Positions 1-9,969 of a stretch of 64,000 nt of DNA are shown one piece after another (position 1 is the first letter of the stretch; the number at the start of each line of letters is the position of its first letter). This stretch comes from Seriola aureovittata. Its lineage: Eukaryota; Chordata; Actinopteri; Carangiformes; Carangidae. The DNA is taken from the NCBI RefSeq assembly GCF_021018895.1, contig NC_079366.1, positions 28,110,770 to 28,174,769 of the forward strand. Reading direction: 5' to 3'. The notes below the pieces were generated by a model. It searched no databases, was not told the origin of the DNA, and worked only from the letters and a program-made list of their open reading frames with translations. The position numbers and the translations under genes were made by a program.

Positions 1-101
1 GATGGTGCTAGAAAGGGAAAAGTTAAGATCTGTACCAAATTTGATGTCAATTCACCCAATAGTCATTTGGACATGTGACTTAAAAACACAAATGTTCGGC
101 C
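1..101 (+). repeat. Teleost interspersed repeat remnant at window edge
   Basis: The opening wording (a 'gatggtgctag' start, then 'ctgtaccaaatttgatgtcaa' and 'cacccaatagtcattt') resembles a very common fish dispersed repeat that I recall but cannot name with certainty. It is cut by the left edge of the window. No coding potential is visible. Class unknown; the assignment rests on memory of related fish sequences. Confidence 0.4.
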
Positions 102-539
102 AAAGGTCAAAATTGGTCAAAAACTGAATTTTAAGCAGCAAAGTATAAAATATAAGCAGAGCGAGATGTCCAAAGTTATTCTGTCCCAACAGGTTCAGCC
201 AACATGATATTTTTGTCTGATAAGATGGTCACTATGTCAAATTAGGTGACTGTATAGTCATAAATTCTTGCAGTGAATGTTGTTGTCATAGCTCCACGAA
301 CCTTTCCTGTTTCACAATTCTACCTGCTAGCACGAGTAGTGACAACACCCTCTCTCTTCTGAAGAACACACACTAGTCTTTGTGTCAGGGTGTCATGATA
401 GAATGCTGGTTGCACTATATGATATATAACTTATTAACTGCCACATCCCACTCTTATTTTCAGTCCCTTCATCTGTGGGCTCAGATTATTCCCCGGTTCG
501 TTTTGTGTCGTCTAAACTCGGCACTACAGTTTTTGGTTC
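102..539. other. Unassigned AT-rich stretch
   Basis: No open frame, RNA or repeat with recognisable ends is visible. It runs from the edge repeat into the pyrimidine-rich tandem array. Confidence 0.5.
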
Positions 540-1200
540 ATTTTTAGTTCACCTCAGTGTTCCTCACTTCTTTATCCCTCTGTAATTTTCCATAAACACC
601 CCACTGTTCTTCATCTTGGCCTCAAGATTCACTGCTCCTCCCTTCTTCTTTTTTTTTTTTTTTTTTTTTTAGTTCTCTACAGCATCCCTCATCTTGGCCT
701 GAAGACTTCTTCACTTCTCCTCCTTTTTGCTTTTTTTCTCCTCCATTCCTCTACAGCTTCCATAATTACCCCCGTGCCTGTATCTTAGTCTCACAATTCA
801 TGACTCTTCCCTCCTCTTCTCTTCTTTTTCTTTGATTCCCTCAAATCATCCAAAAAAAACACTCTTTTCATCTCAGCCGCAAATTAGGTGACTCAAATTC
901 TCCTGCTTCTTACTTTTTTTCACCCCTCTAGCTCCTCCCACTGTCCTCACATCTCACCCTAGTGACTGTCTACTCCTTCTCTTATTTCTTCCTTTCATCC
1001 CTTTTCAGTTTCCACGCAAACCTTTTCTCACTCACATCCACCACCTAAACATTCGGGACACCTCCTCTGTTCTGCTCTTCCCCCTTTTATTTTCCTGAGT
1101 ATTTCATTTTCTTCCGTGACTCCTCTTGAAGGCTTTACTCTCTTTGCATTGGCATCAAGATTTCCCTTTACTTCTTCTCCCTTCATCTCTCCTCCCAATT
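540..1200. repeat. Degenerate pyrimidine-rich tandem array, period about 80-110 bp
   Basis: A phrase like 'catcttggcctcaag' followed by a CT-rich tail recurs in diverged form. Unit starts are near 612, 690, 780, 869, 950, 1034 and 1146, so spacing is about 78 to 112 bp. Each unit ends in a run of t, tc and ttc. A T-run of about 27 nt lies at 643-670. This looks like an old minisatellite on a strand-asymmetric (C+T) background. No protein is encoded: the forward frames are broken by stops and the reverse frames are low complexity. Confidence 0.5.
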
Positions 1201-3379
1201 GACCATCAGTAGCTGAACTGCTGTCATGCTGTCAAACAGCTTCTGTGCTTTGCATTCTTGTCTGTTTTATCCTTTGTACACTTCATGTGACATTCATCTC
1301 TAAAAACCCTTATTCAGCCTGTCTACACGGCTGCCTGGATGTATCATACACTTAGCTCTCTCTCTCTGTCTGTTACACACTTACACTGAAGTGCAACTCT
1401 CTCGCTTCCCTCTTCTCTCGCAGGCCTCAGTACACACTGCAGGTACACTTCCCCTGTGCTCTTTTCCCTCCTACTCTCTTCCCCGCCTTTCCTCTCCCGT
1501 CGGTGTTTAATTGATAGTCTGGGTGTGTATGAAAAAGCCTCATTTGGCAAACTGAAACAGGAGGCTGAAGCCTTGTTAGTGGGGCGGCAAAGGGTGTATA
1601 GCAGCAGTCCTCGGTCTGCTGAGCTCCGATGGGGCGAGAGAGAGATACCAAAGTTGTTGGAATTCACCAGGTACAAAGGATTTTTAGAAAAAGAACTTTA
1701 TACAAAATGAAAATTGCAGCTCTAGGTCCTGGCTGTCAGTAACCTAGGTACCTTGATTCTCTGCCAAAAAAATTGGATGTGGTAAGGTAGAAGCACCAGC
1801 AGGTATAGGTGAGGAGGTACAGCAGACTTAGACTTCCCTTTATCTTGTCCTCTCTTGAGAAAAGGTTCCAAAATCAGATTCAGTTAATTATTTGGAAAAC
1901 ATGCTTTTTAGTTCAGCTTATTGATTCCAGAAAGCAGAGTTTGGAGCAGCCTTTGTCGAAGGTTACGCATGTTTGTGTGCTTGCAACAGCGAGGACAGGA
2001 GGTATTTTTGTAAAAGCATGGCCAAAACTTCACGAAATATACAAACTCATCTTTCACATTTATGCTTTAGTCTACGAATGATGACTATTTTTATTAATCA
2101 TCCCTATAATATCTAAAACAGATCTTGTACCTGTACTAATGTTCCCCGATTGCTGACAGAGATTTGAGGGTGCTTCATCAAGCTATGCAAGGTAGGGGGA
2201 ACTTACAGAATACTGCAGTTTATTCCATTTATTTATATATGTGTTGGATGCAGTTCAAATCTGCTAAAAATGGATGGCTTCTCTATTTTGACATATTTTG
2301 GAGGCAGACTTTATAGATTCCGATTTCTGCTGACTGAAGCCGAGACAGGAATCCATATAAACTGAGTTTCATCAATTGGCGGAGGGAGGACTCCAGCCCT
2401 TAAAGAGTCCTGGATGGACATTAAATCAGACGCCTGCAATCCAGATGTTGCTGTACAGTTGTGCGCCATGCTGGTTGGATACAGCTTTGCTACCCCTCGA
2501 GGAAAGCTGAACATCTGGGGAAAGAATGAACAGCTGCTCCTGCAGTCACAGGAGGCAGACCTGACTGGAGGTGTACCATTTTTTAAGTCTATTACTGAGG
2601 CCTAGCAGACTCTGAAGGCCACACACGCAGTCTGACATCAATCCCAGCATGGGGCGCTTTGAGGAATCGCTGCTTTACAGCGGTTTCCTGGAGACTGTAA
2701 CCCCCGTCCTCTGCCAGTGAGAAACTGGTTGTGATGACATGCTGAAGGACGTCCCCGACATCAAGGTCCTGCCTGCACCACTGTTTCGTGTGCTGTAGTC
2801 GAACGATGGACTGTCGACCATTGTTTTTCTCATTCCTGAATGTCACCGCAGCCTTTGAGAGGTGCCAGGAAGTAAAGTGGCCTCTACTCTTACTGGACTA
2901 TTTTAGCTCTGCTGGAAAGAAACAGCTGTAGAGTAGCATAATTGCAGTAAGATGTCACACCAAAGCTTTTTACCGGGAGGTAAGAGTCAAGGTGGGCTGA
3001 AGGTTTTTGCCCTTACCTGCTGTCTTAATGCTGCTGGTGGTCCTTTAATGAGGCGCCCACTAAGAGATAAATGGCTTTTAGCTGAGCATTGTACATGAAA
3101 TGATAGTGATACAGAGGACTGTACTTTGCAAACTAAACTGAATTCAAAATGACTAACACAGTCTCAGTGAGAAAGAGAGAAAAAATGATTATTTTACACC
3201 TATTCACAGTTATAATTCAACAATTTTACCTCTAGATTCTCTAAATCTGTCGGACATGTAAAGGTCATCTGCGACATTCTTTCTGATTGTTCCCAGCTGG
3301 TGGATAATTAAGTGTGATTCAACATTGGCCCACAACATAATTTGCTGTGATTGTGTTTGTAAGTCGCCGTAATTGTTTT
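1201..3379. other. Unassigned, no confirmed gene
   Basis: Only short open frames occur. The segment 2311-2880 is slightly richer in G+C and carries short open frames on both strands, but they have no recognisable family and no clear splice sites. I see no repeat with definable ends. Confidence 0.4.
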
Positions 3380-3382
3380 AGT

Positions 3383-3830
3383 TGTCAGTATGCCGTTACA
3401 TCCCGCCAGGACTTTGTTGTATTTCCTGTTTTATATTGAAATCACATACTTTGAGTCCATTGTTGTTTTTACTTCCTGCCTTTGTGTTTTTCCTGCCAGT
3501 TTTCTGTGTCACCCATTTCTCATTAGCCAATTAGCCTGAATATATACAGCCTTGTCTTTGTCTTTGATTAAAGCTTCTTGCCCTGGTTCCTTGTGTTTTG
3601 CTTGAATTTTGAACATTTTGCCAGTTTTTTCAGGATTTTAAATTCTTGCTTTTGCCCTTTTTGGACAATTCTCTCTGTACTTTTGACCATTGCCAGCGTG
3701 ATCATCCAGTAAGCCTTTGTTTCTCCCTCTTTCAAATAAAGCACTGAACTGCAGAACCTTTGCCTCTGCATCTGCATCTGGTTCCTTTACCCTGTGTTGT
3801 TGTAACCCTGCTTGCACCAGCTGTGACGTA
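3383..3830 (+). mobile_element. Possible solo LTR or LTR-like fish repeat
   Basis: A T-rich block has the layout of an LTR read on the plus strand. It has a TATA-like TATATAC at 3541-3547, a T/G-rich middle, and an AATAAA signal at 3735-3740. A tail with 'cctctgcatctgcatctgg' follows, close to wording at the ends of teleost LTR-type repeats I recall. No gag or pol frame and no second LTR is visible, so it would be a solo LTR or a non-autonomous derivative. Boundaries are approximate and no target-site duplication could be fixed. Confidence 0.33.
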
Positions 3831-4509
3831 TACGGTGCACATGTAGGTGTCCATCTTTTTCTAGGCTTTTCTGTAAAACAAACTCTATCTTACTTAACAT
3901 GCTTGAAATGAGAGGAGTTAGGGGGAATGTCATGAGACAAAAGGCCTCCGTCAGACACTACACTGGGGATGTTGCAAGGTCAGTGCTTTAAAACTTTTAA
4001 AAACCCCTGTAGGCCACCAGGGAACCCCAAAATGTGGTAGTTTGATAGCCACAGTGACAGAACACATCTGGATCACACCTGGACCCGAGCTGTCTTTTCA
4101 CAGACTGACACCCAGGCTCGCTTATCGGTCCACTGTCCCCGGTGAGAGGGTGAGAGGAGACCTTTACAGAGCTACGCAGCTGCTGCCAGACTGAAGGAGA
4201 ATTCCTTCTCAATACGTTCTTCATTTTAGGGCCAAAAGATCAGAAGCCACAGTCAGCATTTGTCCAGGGTTAATTAATTGTACATCACGAGCTGCTCATA
4301 GATAGATGAGAAACAGATAGGGGGGCCATGGGAGGACAGAGGTTGTCATGAACGTGGAGGGGCAGCTTGCTGCTCATCTCAGGAGGGGACATGCTTATTA
4401 TGAACTGACTGATAACCTGAAGACCTTTGTGGTGTGACGGGGAACCGGAGGAGATGAACTATCAACTCTCAGCTTCTATGTTCGGCTCAATACCAGTCTG
4501 TGTGTGTGT
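3831..4509. other. Unassigned stretch
   Basis: No gene or named repeat is visible. It holds a short imperfect gatagatag run near 4299 and ordinary mixed sequence. Confidence 0.4.
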
Positions 4510-4529
4510 GGGTGGGTGGGTGGGTAGGG
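4510..4529 (+). other. G-quadruplex motif, GGGT repeats
   Basis: Five GGG runs at 4510, 4514, 4518, 4522 and 4527 are separated by T, T, T and TA. Four runs with one-base loops are a textbook parallel quadruplex sequence. It follows directly on a short TG tract. Folding is known for this kind of sequence; folding here is inferred. Confidence 0.75.
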
Positions 4530-4893
4530 ATGTGGAAGGTATGCAGAAAGGGGATATATGGATAGTGAATGCACATCTGGAAACATTTTTCCTATCAGGA
4601 GAGAATTGATTTTTGCAAATCAATGCAGGTACTAGTGCTCAGAATTTACGTTTAATAGGTAATTCCCTCTCCCCCTGACTTCCTCGCTCACAAATATGAC
4701 CTGAGATGTGTCATGCCTAACAATGACCAGCTGTCGGGAAAATAGAAAGGGACACGGAGAAGCCGGTGGAGGGACATGGAAAGATGGAGAGTGGGAGGGA
4801 GTGAGTGACAGAAGGAAATGACAGCAAACAAGTGAAGCTCAGGAGCTGTGAAGTGGACCTGAAGATTACTTACCCTGACACTTCTGTTCTTTA

Positions 4894-4935
4894 CCCCCCC
4901 CCCCCAACACACACACACACACACACACACACACA
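4894..4935. repeat. C-run followed by (AC)n microsatellite
   Basis: Twelve C residues at 4894-4905 lead into about 14 AC units at 4907-4935. Confidence 0.9.
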
Positions 4936-5956
4936 TCTACACTTTACCGCATTCATTCTGTCTCTTCCCTTCTTACATCTCCTCTTTTCTACCCCATCTA
5001 ATCCTACGTTCTACCGTCTCTTCCCTTTTCTCGGCCTCTCCGCCTCCATTTGCAGTTTGTTTTCTACTGTAGCGCAGTAAAATAAACCTGTTCACTCAAG
5101 TAGGACGCCAGTAATGCGGTATGTGAATGTGTGCTGTGAATAAATATATATTGGTATACACATGGCTGAGTGTGAGTATTTGTATCATTTGTGCGTGCCA
5201 GTATGTAAAAGAGTGGAAATCTATTGCTGACAGAGAGCAACGGGAGTGAGTGAACACAATTGCGCAGCACAAACATAACACATAAATAACTGTTTATTTT
5301 CTCTCCGAGAGCCGTTCATCTATCAAGCACATCTAAATTGCTGACTTTGAGACAATCGGACAGTGACATTATGTGATGATTACATACTTTGCAAAAATCA
5401 GCCTCTATTATAAAGATCCTCACAATTAAAATGACTGAGATGAGGGTGAGAGACGTAATCAGGACAACCTTAATTATCCTCCTCAAAGCGAGCTCAGAGA
5501 CGAAAAAAAAAACAAGTGAGTTTGAGTGATGATAATTGCTGATTATCATTTTAATCTAAAGAACAAAAAAGGACCAAAAAAAAAAAAATGGAGCTTAAAA
5601 CTTTGGAACTCATTCTTTTTTGCCAAAACAGCATCACAAACTTCTGCCGAACATCTGCATCCACACAGGAGGGCAGAGCGAGGTCTCTACGTTCGAAATC
5701 AACTGAAAAAAAAATAAAATTATAATAATAATGGGACCCCCTGCTTATCACAGTGGAATGAACAGACAGGAAGAAGAGGAACAAAACAGCTGCTTTGCAC
5801 GGGCATCGCTTTAGTGCAGGATCCAAGTTTTTTTTCAAGCACCAATATGCATGAAAATGTCAGAATGAAAAGTTGTGTGAAACCTGAGTATCAGCCCGTG
5901 TCTCCTGTGGATTTGTGATGAGTAATGCATATTTGAATATGTATACGTGCACTCTG
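4936..5956. other. Unassigned, AT-rich, no gene seen
   Basis: Open frames here are short and contradict each other on the two strands. The part at 5340-5500 is a complex, non-repetitive AT-rich sequence with 'attaaaatgactgag' and 'cttaattatcctcc' blocks. It has the look of fish conserved non-coding sequence, but conservation cannot be judged from one sequence. Confidence 0.35.
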
Positions 5957-5990
5957 TATGTGTGTATGTGTGTGTGTGTGTGTGTGTGTT
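5957..5990. repeat. (TG)n microsatellite
   Basis: About 15 TG units with one TA interruption near the start. Confidence 0.9.
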
Positions 5991-6095
5991 TAGAGGCTAC
6001 AGATTTATCTGTGAGCCATGTGTGAACTGCAACATAAACACTGATTTGCATTACTTTCCCCAGTCGTCATGAATATGGAGAGACATAGGCTAAGA

Positions 6096-6098
<3 letters not shown>

Positions 6099-6158
<60 letters not shown>

Positions 6159-6189
6159 TGTGTGTGGGGATGGGGGGGTGGGGGTGGGG
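6099..6189 (+). repeat. Long (TG)n tract ending in a G-quadruplex motif
   Basis: About 33 TG units (one TA interruption near 6151) run to 6165. They are followed at once by G runs of 4, 7, 5 and 4 at 6166, 6172, 6180 and 6186, with loops of AT, T and T. The TG part is of a type able to adopt Z-DNA; the G part meets the quadruplex rule. On the minus strand this yields apparent His/Thr-rich open frames, which are not genes. Confidence 0.9.
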
Positions 6190-7160
6190 TGGTTGAGGGC
6201 AAGCACACACAAGAAAGAATTTAAAGTGGTATGTCTGTTCATCCTGCTGCATATACAAAATGCATGAACGGTGTGTTCCTGCCTACAGAGAATGTCAATA
6301 CCCTGTGCTGTGCTTCTTCATCTTTGCCCATAATGAACTGACATTTACACAAAATCGTGCAAGCTGGGGGAAAAAAAAATTACAAACTTCCCAGGAATTG
6401 GCAACATTGCAATTGTATTAATTTGTGCCAATTCAATCCCAAAAGCCACGAGAACTTAGTAAATAACAGCAACTTCCACATGAAATTGCTGAGTGAACAA
6501 ATGCCGTGTAATGTTGGCCAATTTTCATGTTTTCTTTGGGTATAAAATGATCCATGAAAGCCATGAGGGAGTAAAGAAGACTAACGAAATCTTAAACTGC
6601 ATGTGCCGCAGCAGTGAATACATGAAGGGGGTTCTCTACGTTTTGTATGTGCTTTGAATATTCTTCTCCTATGCAGTTTGTTATTTAGGTTAACTCTTTT
6701 TGATTATTGATTATTCACAGATGTGTGCAGTTTTCAAGCCCACTGGCAAGTCATTGCCGATATCCTACACCAGATTTACAGCTACAACTTTCATTTATCA
6801 TGAAATCATGTGTGAATATTATGTTGGTTACATTTGCAATGTTGTTGCATTTGATTCCACAACATGTACGAGCTGATGAAAGACACGTGATGTTATTTGA
6901 TCGTTGATAAACCACAGTCATTACATGCTGTACTGTGCGATCGCATCTGTAACAGTGTGTTTTGGCCACTGTACATATGATGTATATGTATGGACTGAAT
7001 GTGCATTAGCCGTGTGTGCCTGTGTGTGAATATGCCTGCATTACTGCATGTATTAGAATGTATGTTGTTAGTATAAGTGTGAAACAACAGGAAGCTGATG
7101 CTTGATTATGCCTGTTCTCCATGTGTCAGTGTCTTTGTTTCATTGCATCAAGAGAGTCGG
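6190..7160. other. Unassigned, no gene seen
   Basis: Mixed AT-rich sequence with only short open frames. No recognisable element is visible. Confidence 0.4.
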
Positions 7161-7196
7161 CGTGTGTGTGTGTTTGTGTGTGTGTTTGTGTGTGCG
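7161..7196. repeat. Interrupted (TG)n microsatellite
   Basis: TG units broken twice by TTTG. Confidence 0.85.
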
Positions 7197-7639
7197 CATG
7201 TTTACGTATGCGTATCAATGCGAGTTTGTATTCTAGGACATACCAGTTGAAGGGCTGCTGCCGCCTGGATCGCCTGAGGTGGGCTCTCTCTGTATAAACC
7301 AGCCATTCAAATGTCAGAGCACTGGGGGAAGTTTTTTTCGCCGCACATCTGATTACGGAAAATATCACTGCTGAGGGTTGAGTTGGCAGCACATGTGATG
7401 ACACACAAGCCAGGGACTGTGCTGGTGTTATATTTCTTGCAGTTTACAATTTGCACATGCACAATTCAAAATTCCTCAGCTGCTGTACGGCAGACGTGTA
7501 GCCTCTCGTGATGTTCTTAAAATGAAGGTATAATTCATGTTAAAGTCAACTGCACGTTTTAGTGAGCTGTTCAAAAAGGAATATTCTCCCCACTGTGAGA
7601 GAGTTTTGATTGGTTCTTATATTTGAATCTGAAATGTGG

Positions 7640-7728
7640 TTTTTCCTGTGTTTTATTTTGAGTGTTGATATCCAATAAGAAGATATATTTGTGGTTTTAA
7701 GAACCAAAAAAAAACCACCTCAAACATG
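7640..7728 (-). mobile_element. Fragment of the window's TTTAAAGG MITE family
   Basis: The text 'gtgttttattttgagtgttg', then 'atatccaataagaagatata' and 'ggttttaagaacc', matches the reverse complement of the 3' end of the copy at 56415-56804 and the corresponding part of the copy at 41012-41486. Only the last ~90 bp of the element is present, so this is a truncated copy. It is the outermost member on the left side of the window. Confidence 0.65.
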
Positions 7729-8236
7729 TTGGTGAGGAGGCTCTGAGCCTGTCTTCTATTCCCCTCAGCTCCTCAAATCTGGCAAAGCATGTAACCACAC
7801 TGCGAGTTGTTCTGAGTTGTTTTCAGATTTACCATTTACCATGATGGAACATGATCTTAGATTTTACAGATGCACACACTTAATTGTGATAGTATGTGAC
7901 TACAGTGTGTGAGAATGTGTTTCAGTATGCATGCATGTTGCTGTCTGTGTCCAAGGAAATGCATTTTCCACAATATGTACTTAACACGCGTGGAGTAATG
8001 TTGGTTTCCAGTGTTATGGACAAATATCAATCGAAGTCTGTGCTGCGGTAGAGATGAGTACCCATCGAGTGAATGTTATGATCTGAATCCCTCTCTCGCC
8101 GGATGAGCTTTACACAAGAGTCGGGCTATCACTCCAAGCACCATCATTACTGTGGCAATGATTCACTGCTTGTGTGCACTACAGACGGAGACATTAGCCA
8201 CGTGGCAGATGATCTTGTTTATGTTTAAATCAACAC
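7729..8236. other. Unassigned, no gene seen
   Basis: Ordinary AT-rich sequence without a supported open frame or repeat. Confidence 0.4.
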
Positions 8237-8304
8237 AAAAAAAAAAAAAACATGTACACACAAATACATTTATAAGCAGGCACACACATACATGATCACA
8301 CACA

Positions 8305-8343
<39 letters not shown>
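8237..8343. repeat. A-run and (CA)n microsatellite
   Basis: Fourteen A residues at about 8237-8250 are followed by scattered ACACA and then a long CA tract at 8296-8343. Confidence 0.9.
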
Positions 8344-8345
<2 letters not shown>

Positions 8346-9810
8346 CCCAGAGCTCTGAGAGTGAATCATAGATGGAACAGTCACAAGCTTAAAATCCAAT
8401 CTACCCAGCATGAATTTCACAAAGTCGACCTGATACTGGAAGCACAGGCAAATGTGCCTGACACAACAGGTGGACAATACTCCAGCTCCATTCATGCTAA
8501 CAGTGAATTAGGCTAATTGTCATATTCATAAAGGATCATTAGGTTGTGTAAAGGGCATTTGACTCTGCTGATGCATAGTTTATCTTGTGAGCTAAATACT
8601 GCAGCAATAAATGTCTCCTCAGGGGGATCAATTACTCAAGCAAAGGTAGGAATTAAATAAAACGTGTGGTCTTTTGGCAACCTCTGCACACACTACACAT
8701 TCCTCCCATATACTTCAGCACAAGTCTCCAGCAAACTGAGTTTTTTTTTTCTCTCTGACAGAGAACTCAGGTAAGGCTGTTATGGAGCTGTCACACTAGA
8801 AAGAGAAAACCCAATGAGCAGCCTATCAATAATCCAAGCACTCCAAGGATAGAGGGTGGTGTTGAATATTCATGCCGGCATAATGAATATTCTCAGAGCG
8901 ATAAACAGACAGCAGCGGCATAGAAATCACAGCTAAGCAATGAATCCGGACCAAGAGACAGACAGTGACGATGGGGAGCTGACATACACTGCCGCAAGTT
9001 TGTGTCAGTTTGGGTTCTGTCCTAATGGCAATGTCAATGTCACCCGCAAACTTATTTAAGGCAACTGTTCGTGATCAGGTTTCCAGATCGGATGCAGCTT
9101 CAGAGGACATTTGCTTGGTTTGTTTCACACTACCCAACTGTAAGTTAACTAGTAGTCACTTAAACATATGTCAAATATGTAATTTGGGTGCAGCTCTGAC
9201 AACCCAGCGTTCATCCAGATAAAGTCTCTGGTATTGAACGAGGCAAAAATACAACTTGTGTCTCTCATTAACTTTAGATGAGCATGAGCTTAATGCTGTG
9301 TCTGATTTTTTCCTTATGGTGGTGCTCTGGTTTTAATAACAGTAAAATTAAGTTTAAACAGAGTGTAAGAGCATGAAACGGCTGCTTTTGAGGTATCAAC
9401 ATTTCTTTGTATTGTGATACTTTTGTGCTATTTGATATGAACATTGAGCATTGCAAACAATCAAAAGGTCCAGGAAACCCCCTGTGCACTGAGTATAGTG
9501 TGCTTTGGTGGCAGCAGATACGTTGTCGGAAAAGGTCTCATCTTTTCTACAACGTTTAGTGATATATGTTAATGTGTATATTTTAATTATATGTGTTGTA
9601 CTAAATGCGTAAAGGAAAAAGACCCAACTGACATCATGTGGTGGCCATATTGTTCCACCAGTAAGCAGGTTGTTTTTCGATGTGAATGTAGTAAGCTTGA
9701 CAGAAAAACTGAGATAAAAATTGGATACCAATAAGGCTTTGCTTACCTCTGGTGCTCAGAAATTGACCAAAAAGGCTACACAAAAGGATCACTATGTGAG
9801 ATTCTGACAC
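8344..9810. other. Unassigned, with a short palindromic AT motif
   Basis: No gene is supported. At 8864-8892 two 10-bp arms, GAATATTCAT and ATGAATATTC, face each other across GCCGGCATA. The surrounding 8500-8960 is complex and non-repetitive, which would fit a regulatory element, but that is only an impression. Confidence 0.35.
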
Positions 9811-9969
9811 ATGTTCCCCCCCGAATATGAGGCTCCACAGGGAGGCTTTCTGGGACTACATCTCTATTCAATATTCATCAATGAATTCCCTTTTGCTGAA
9901 AAGAACATATCGGTAACGTTATATGCCGATGATGCAATAATTCGGATGGATAACGTTATATATAAATGA
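9811..9969 (+). pseudogene. Reverse transcriptase fragment of a non-LTR retrotransposon
   Basis: An open frame of 52 codons reads APQGGFLGLHLYSIFINE, and about 17 codons further YADD (9922-9933) followed by AII. This is the order of two neighbouring RT motifs: the PQG..LGP..F..(Y/F)INDL block, then the catalytic YADD aspartates that bind metal. In intact LINEs of L2/CR1/Rex type the first block is followed after 20-30 residues by LYADD, as here. The frame ends at TGA 9967 and there is no endonuclease or ORF1 nearby, so it is a dead fragment. The usual LGP is LGL here. A 37-bp offset duplication (9914-9943 against 9951-9980, 25 of 30 bases equal) repeats the YADD segment out of frame. Family assignment below non-LTR RT is not possible from this length. 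Confidence 0.75.

Noticed and set aside
540..1200. CRISPR-like array
   Set aside because: Units are degenerate, spacing is irregular, the spacers are not unique sequences, and the genome is eukaryotic.
2311..2880. Small open frames on both strands that look somewhat protein-like
   Set aside because: Frames are interrupted by stops, no family is recognised, and reading on requires frame changes. Could be a decayed pseudogene, but the evidence is too thin.
6005..6258. Two minus-strand open frames rich in Thr-His
   Set aside because: Translation of a (CA)n tract.
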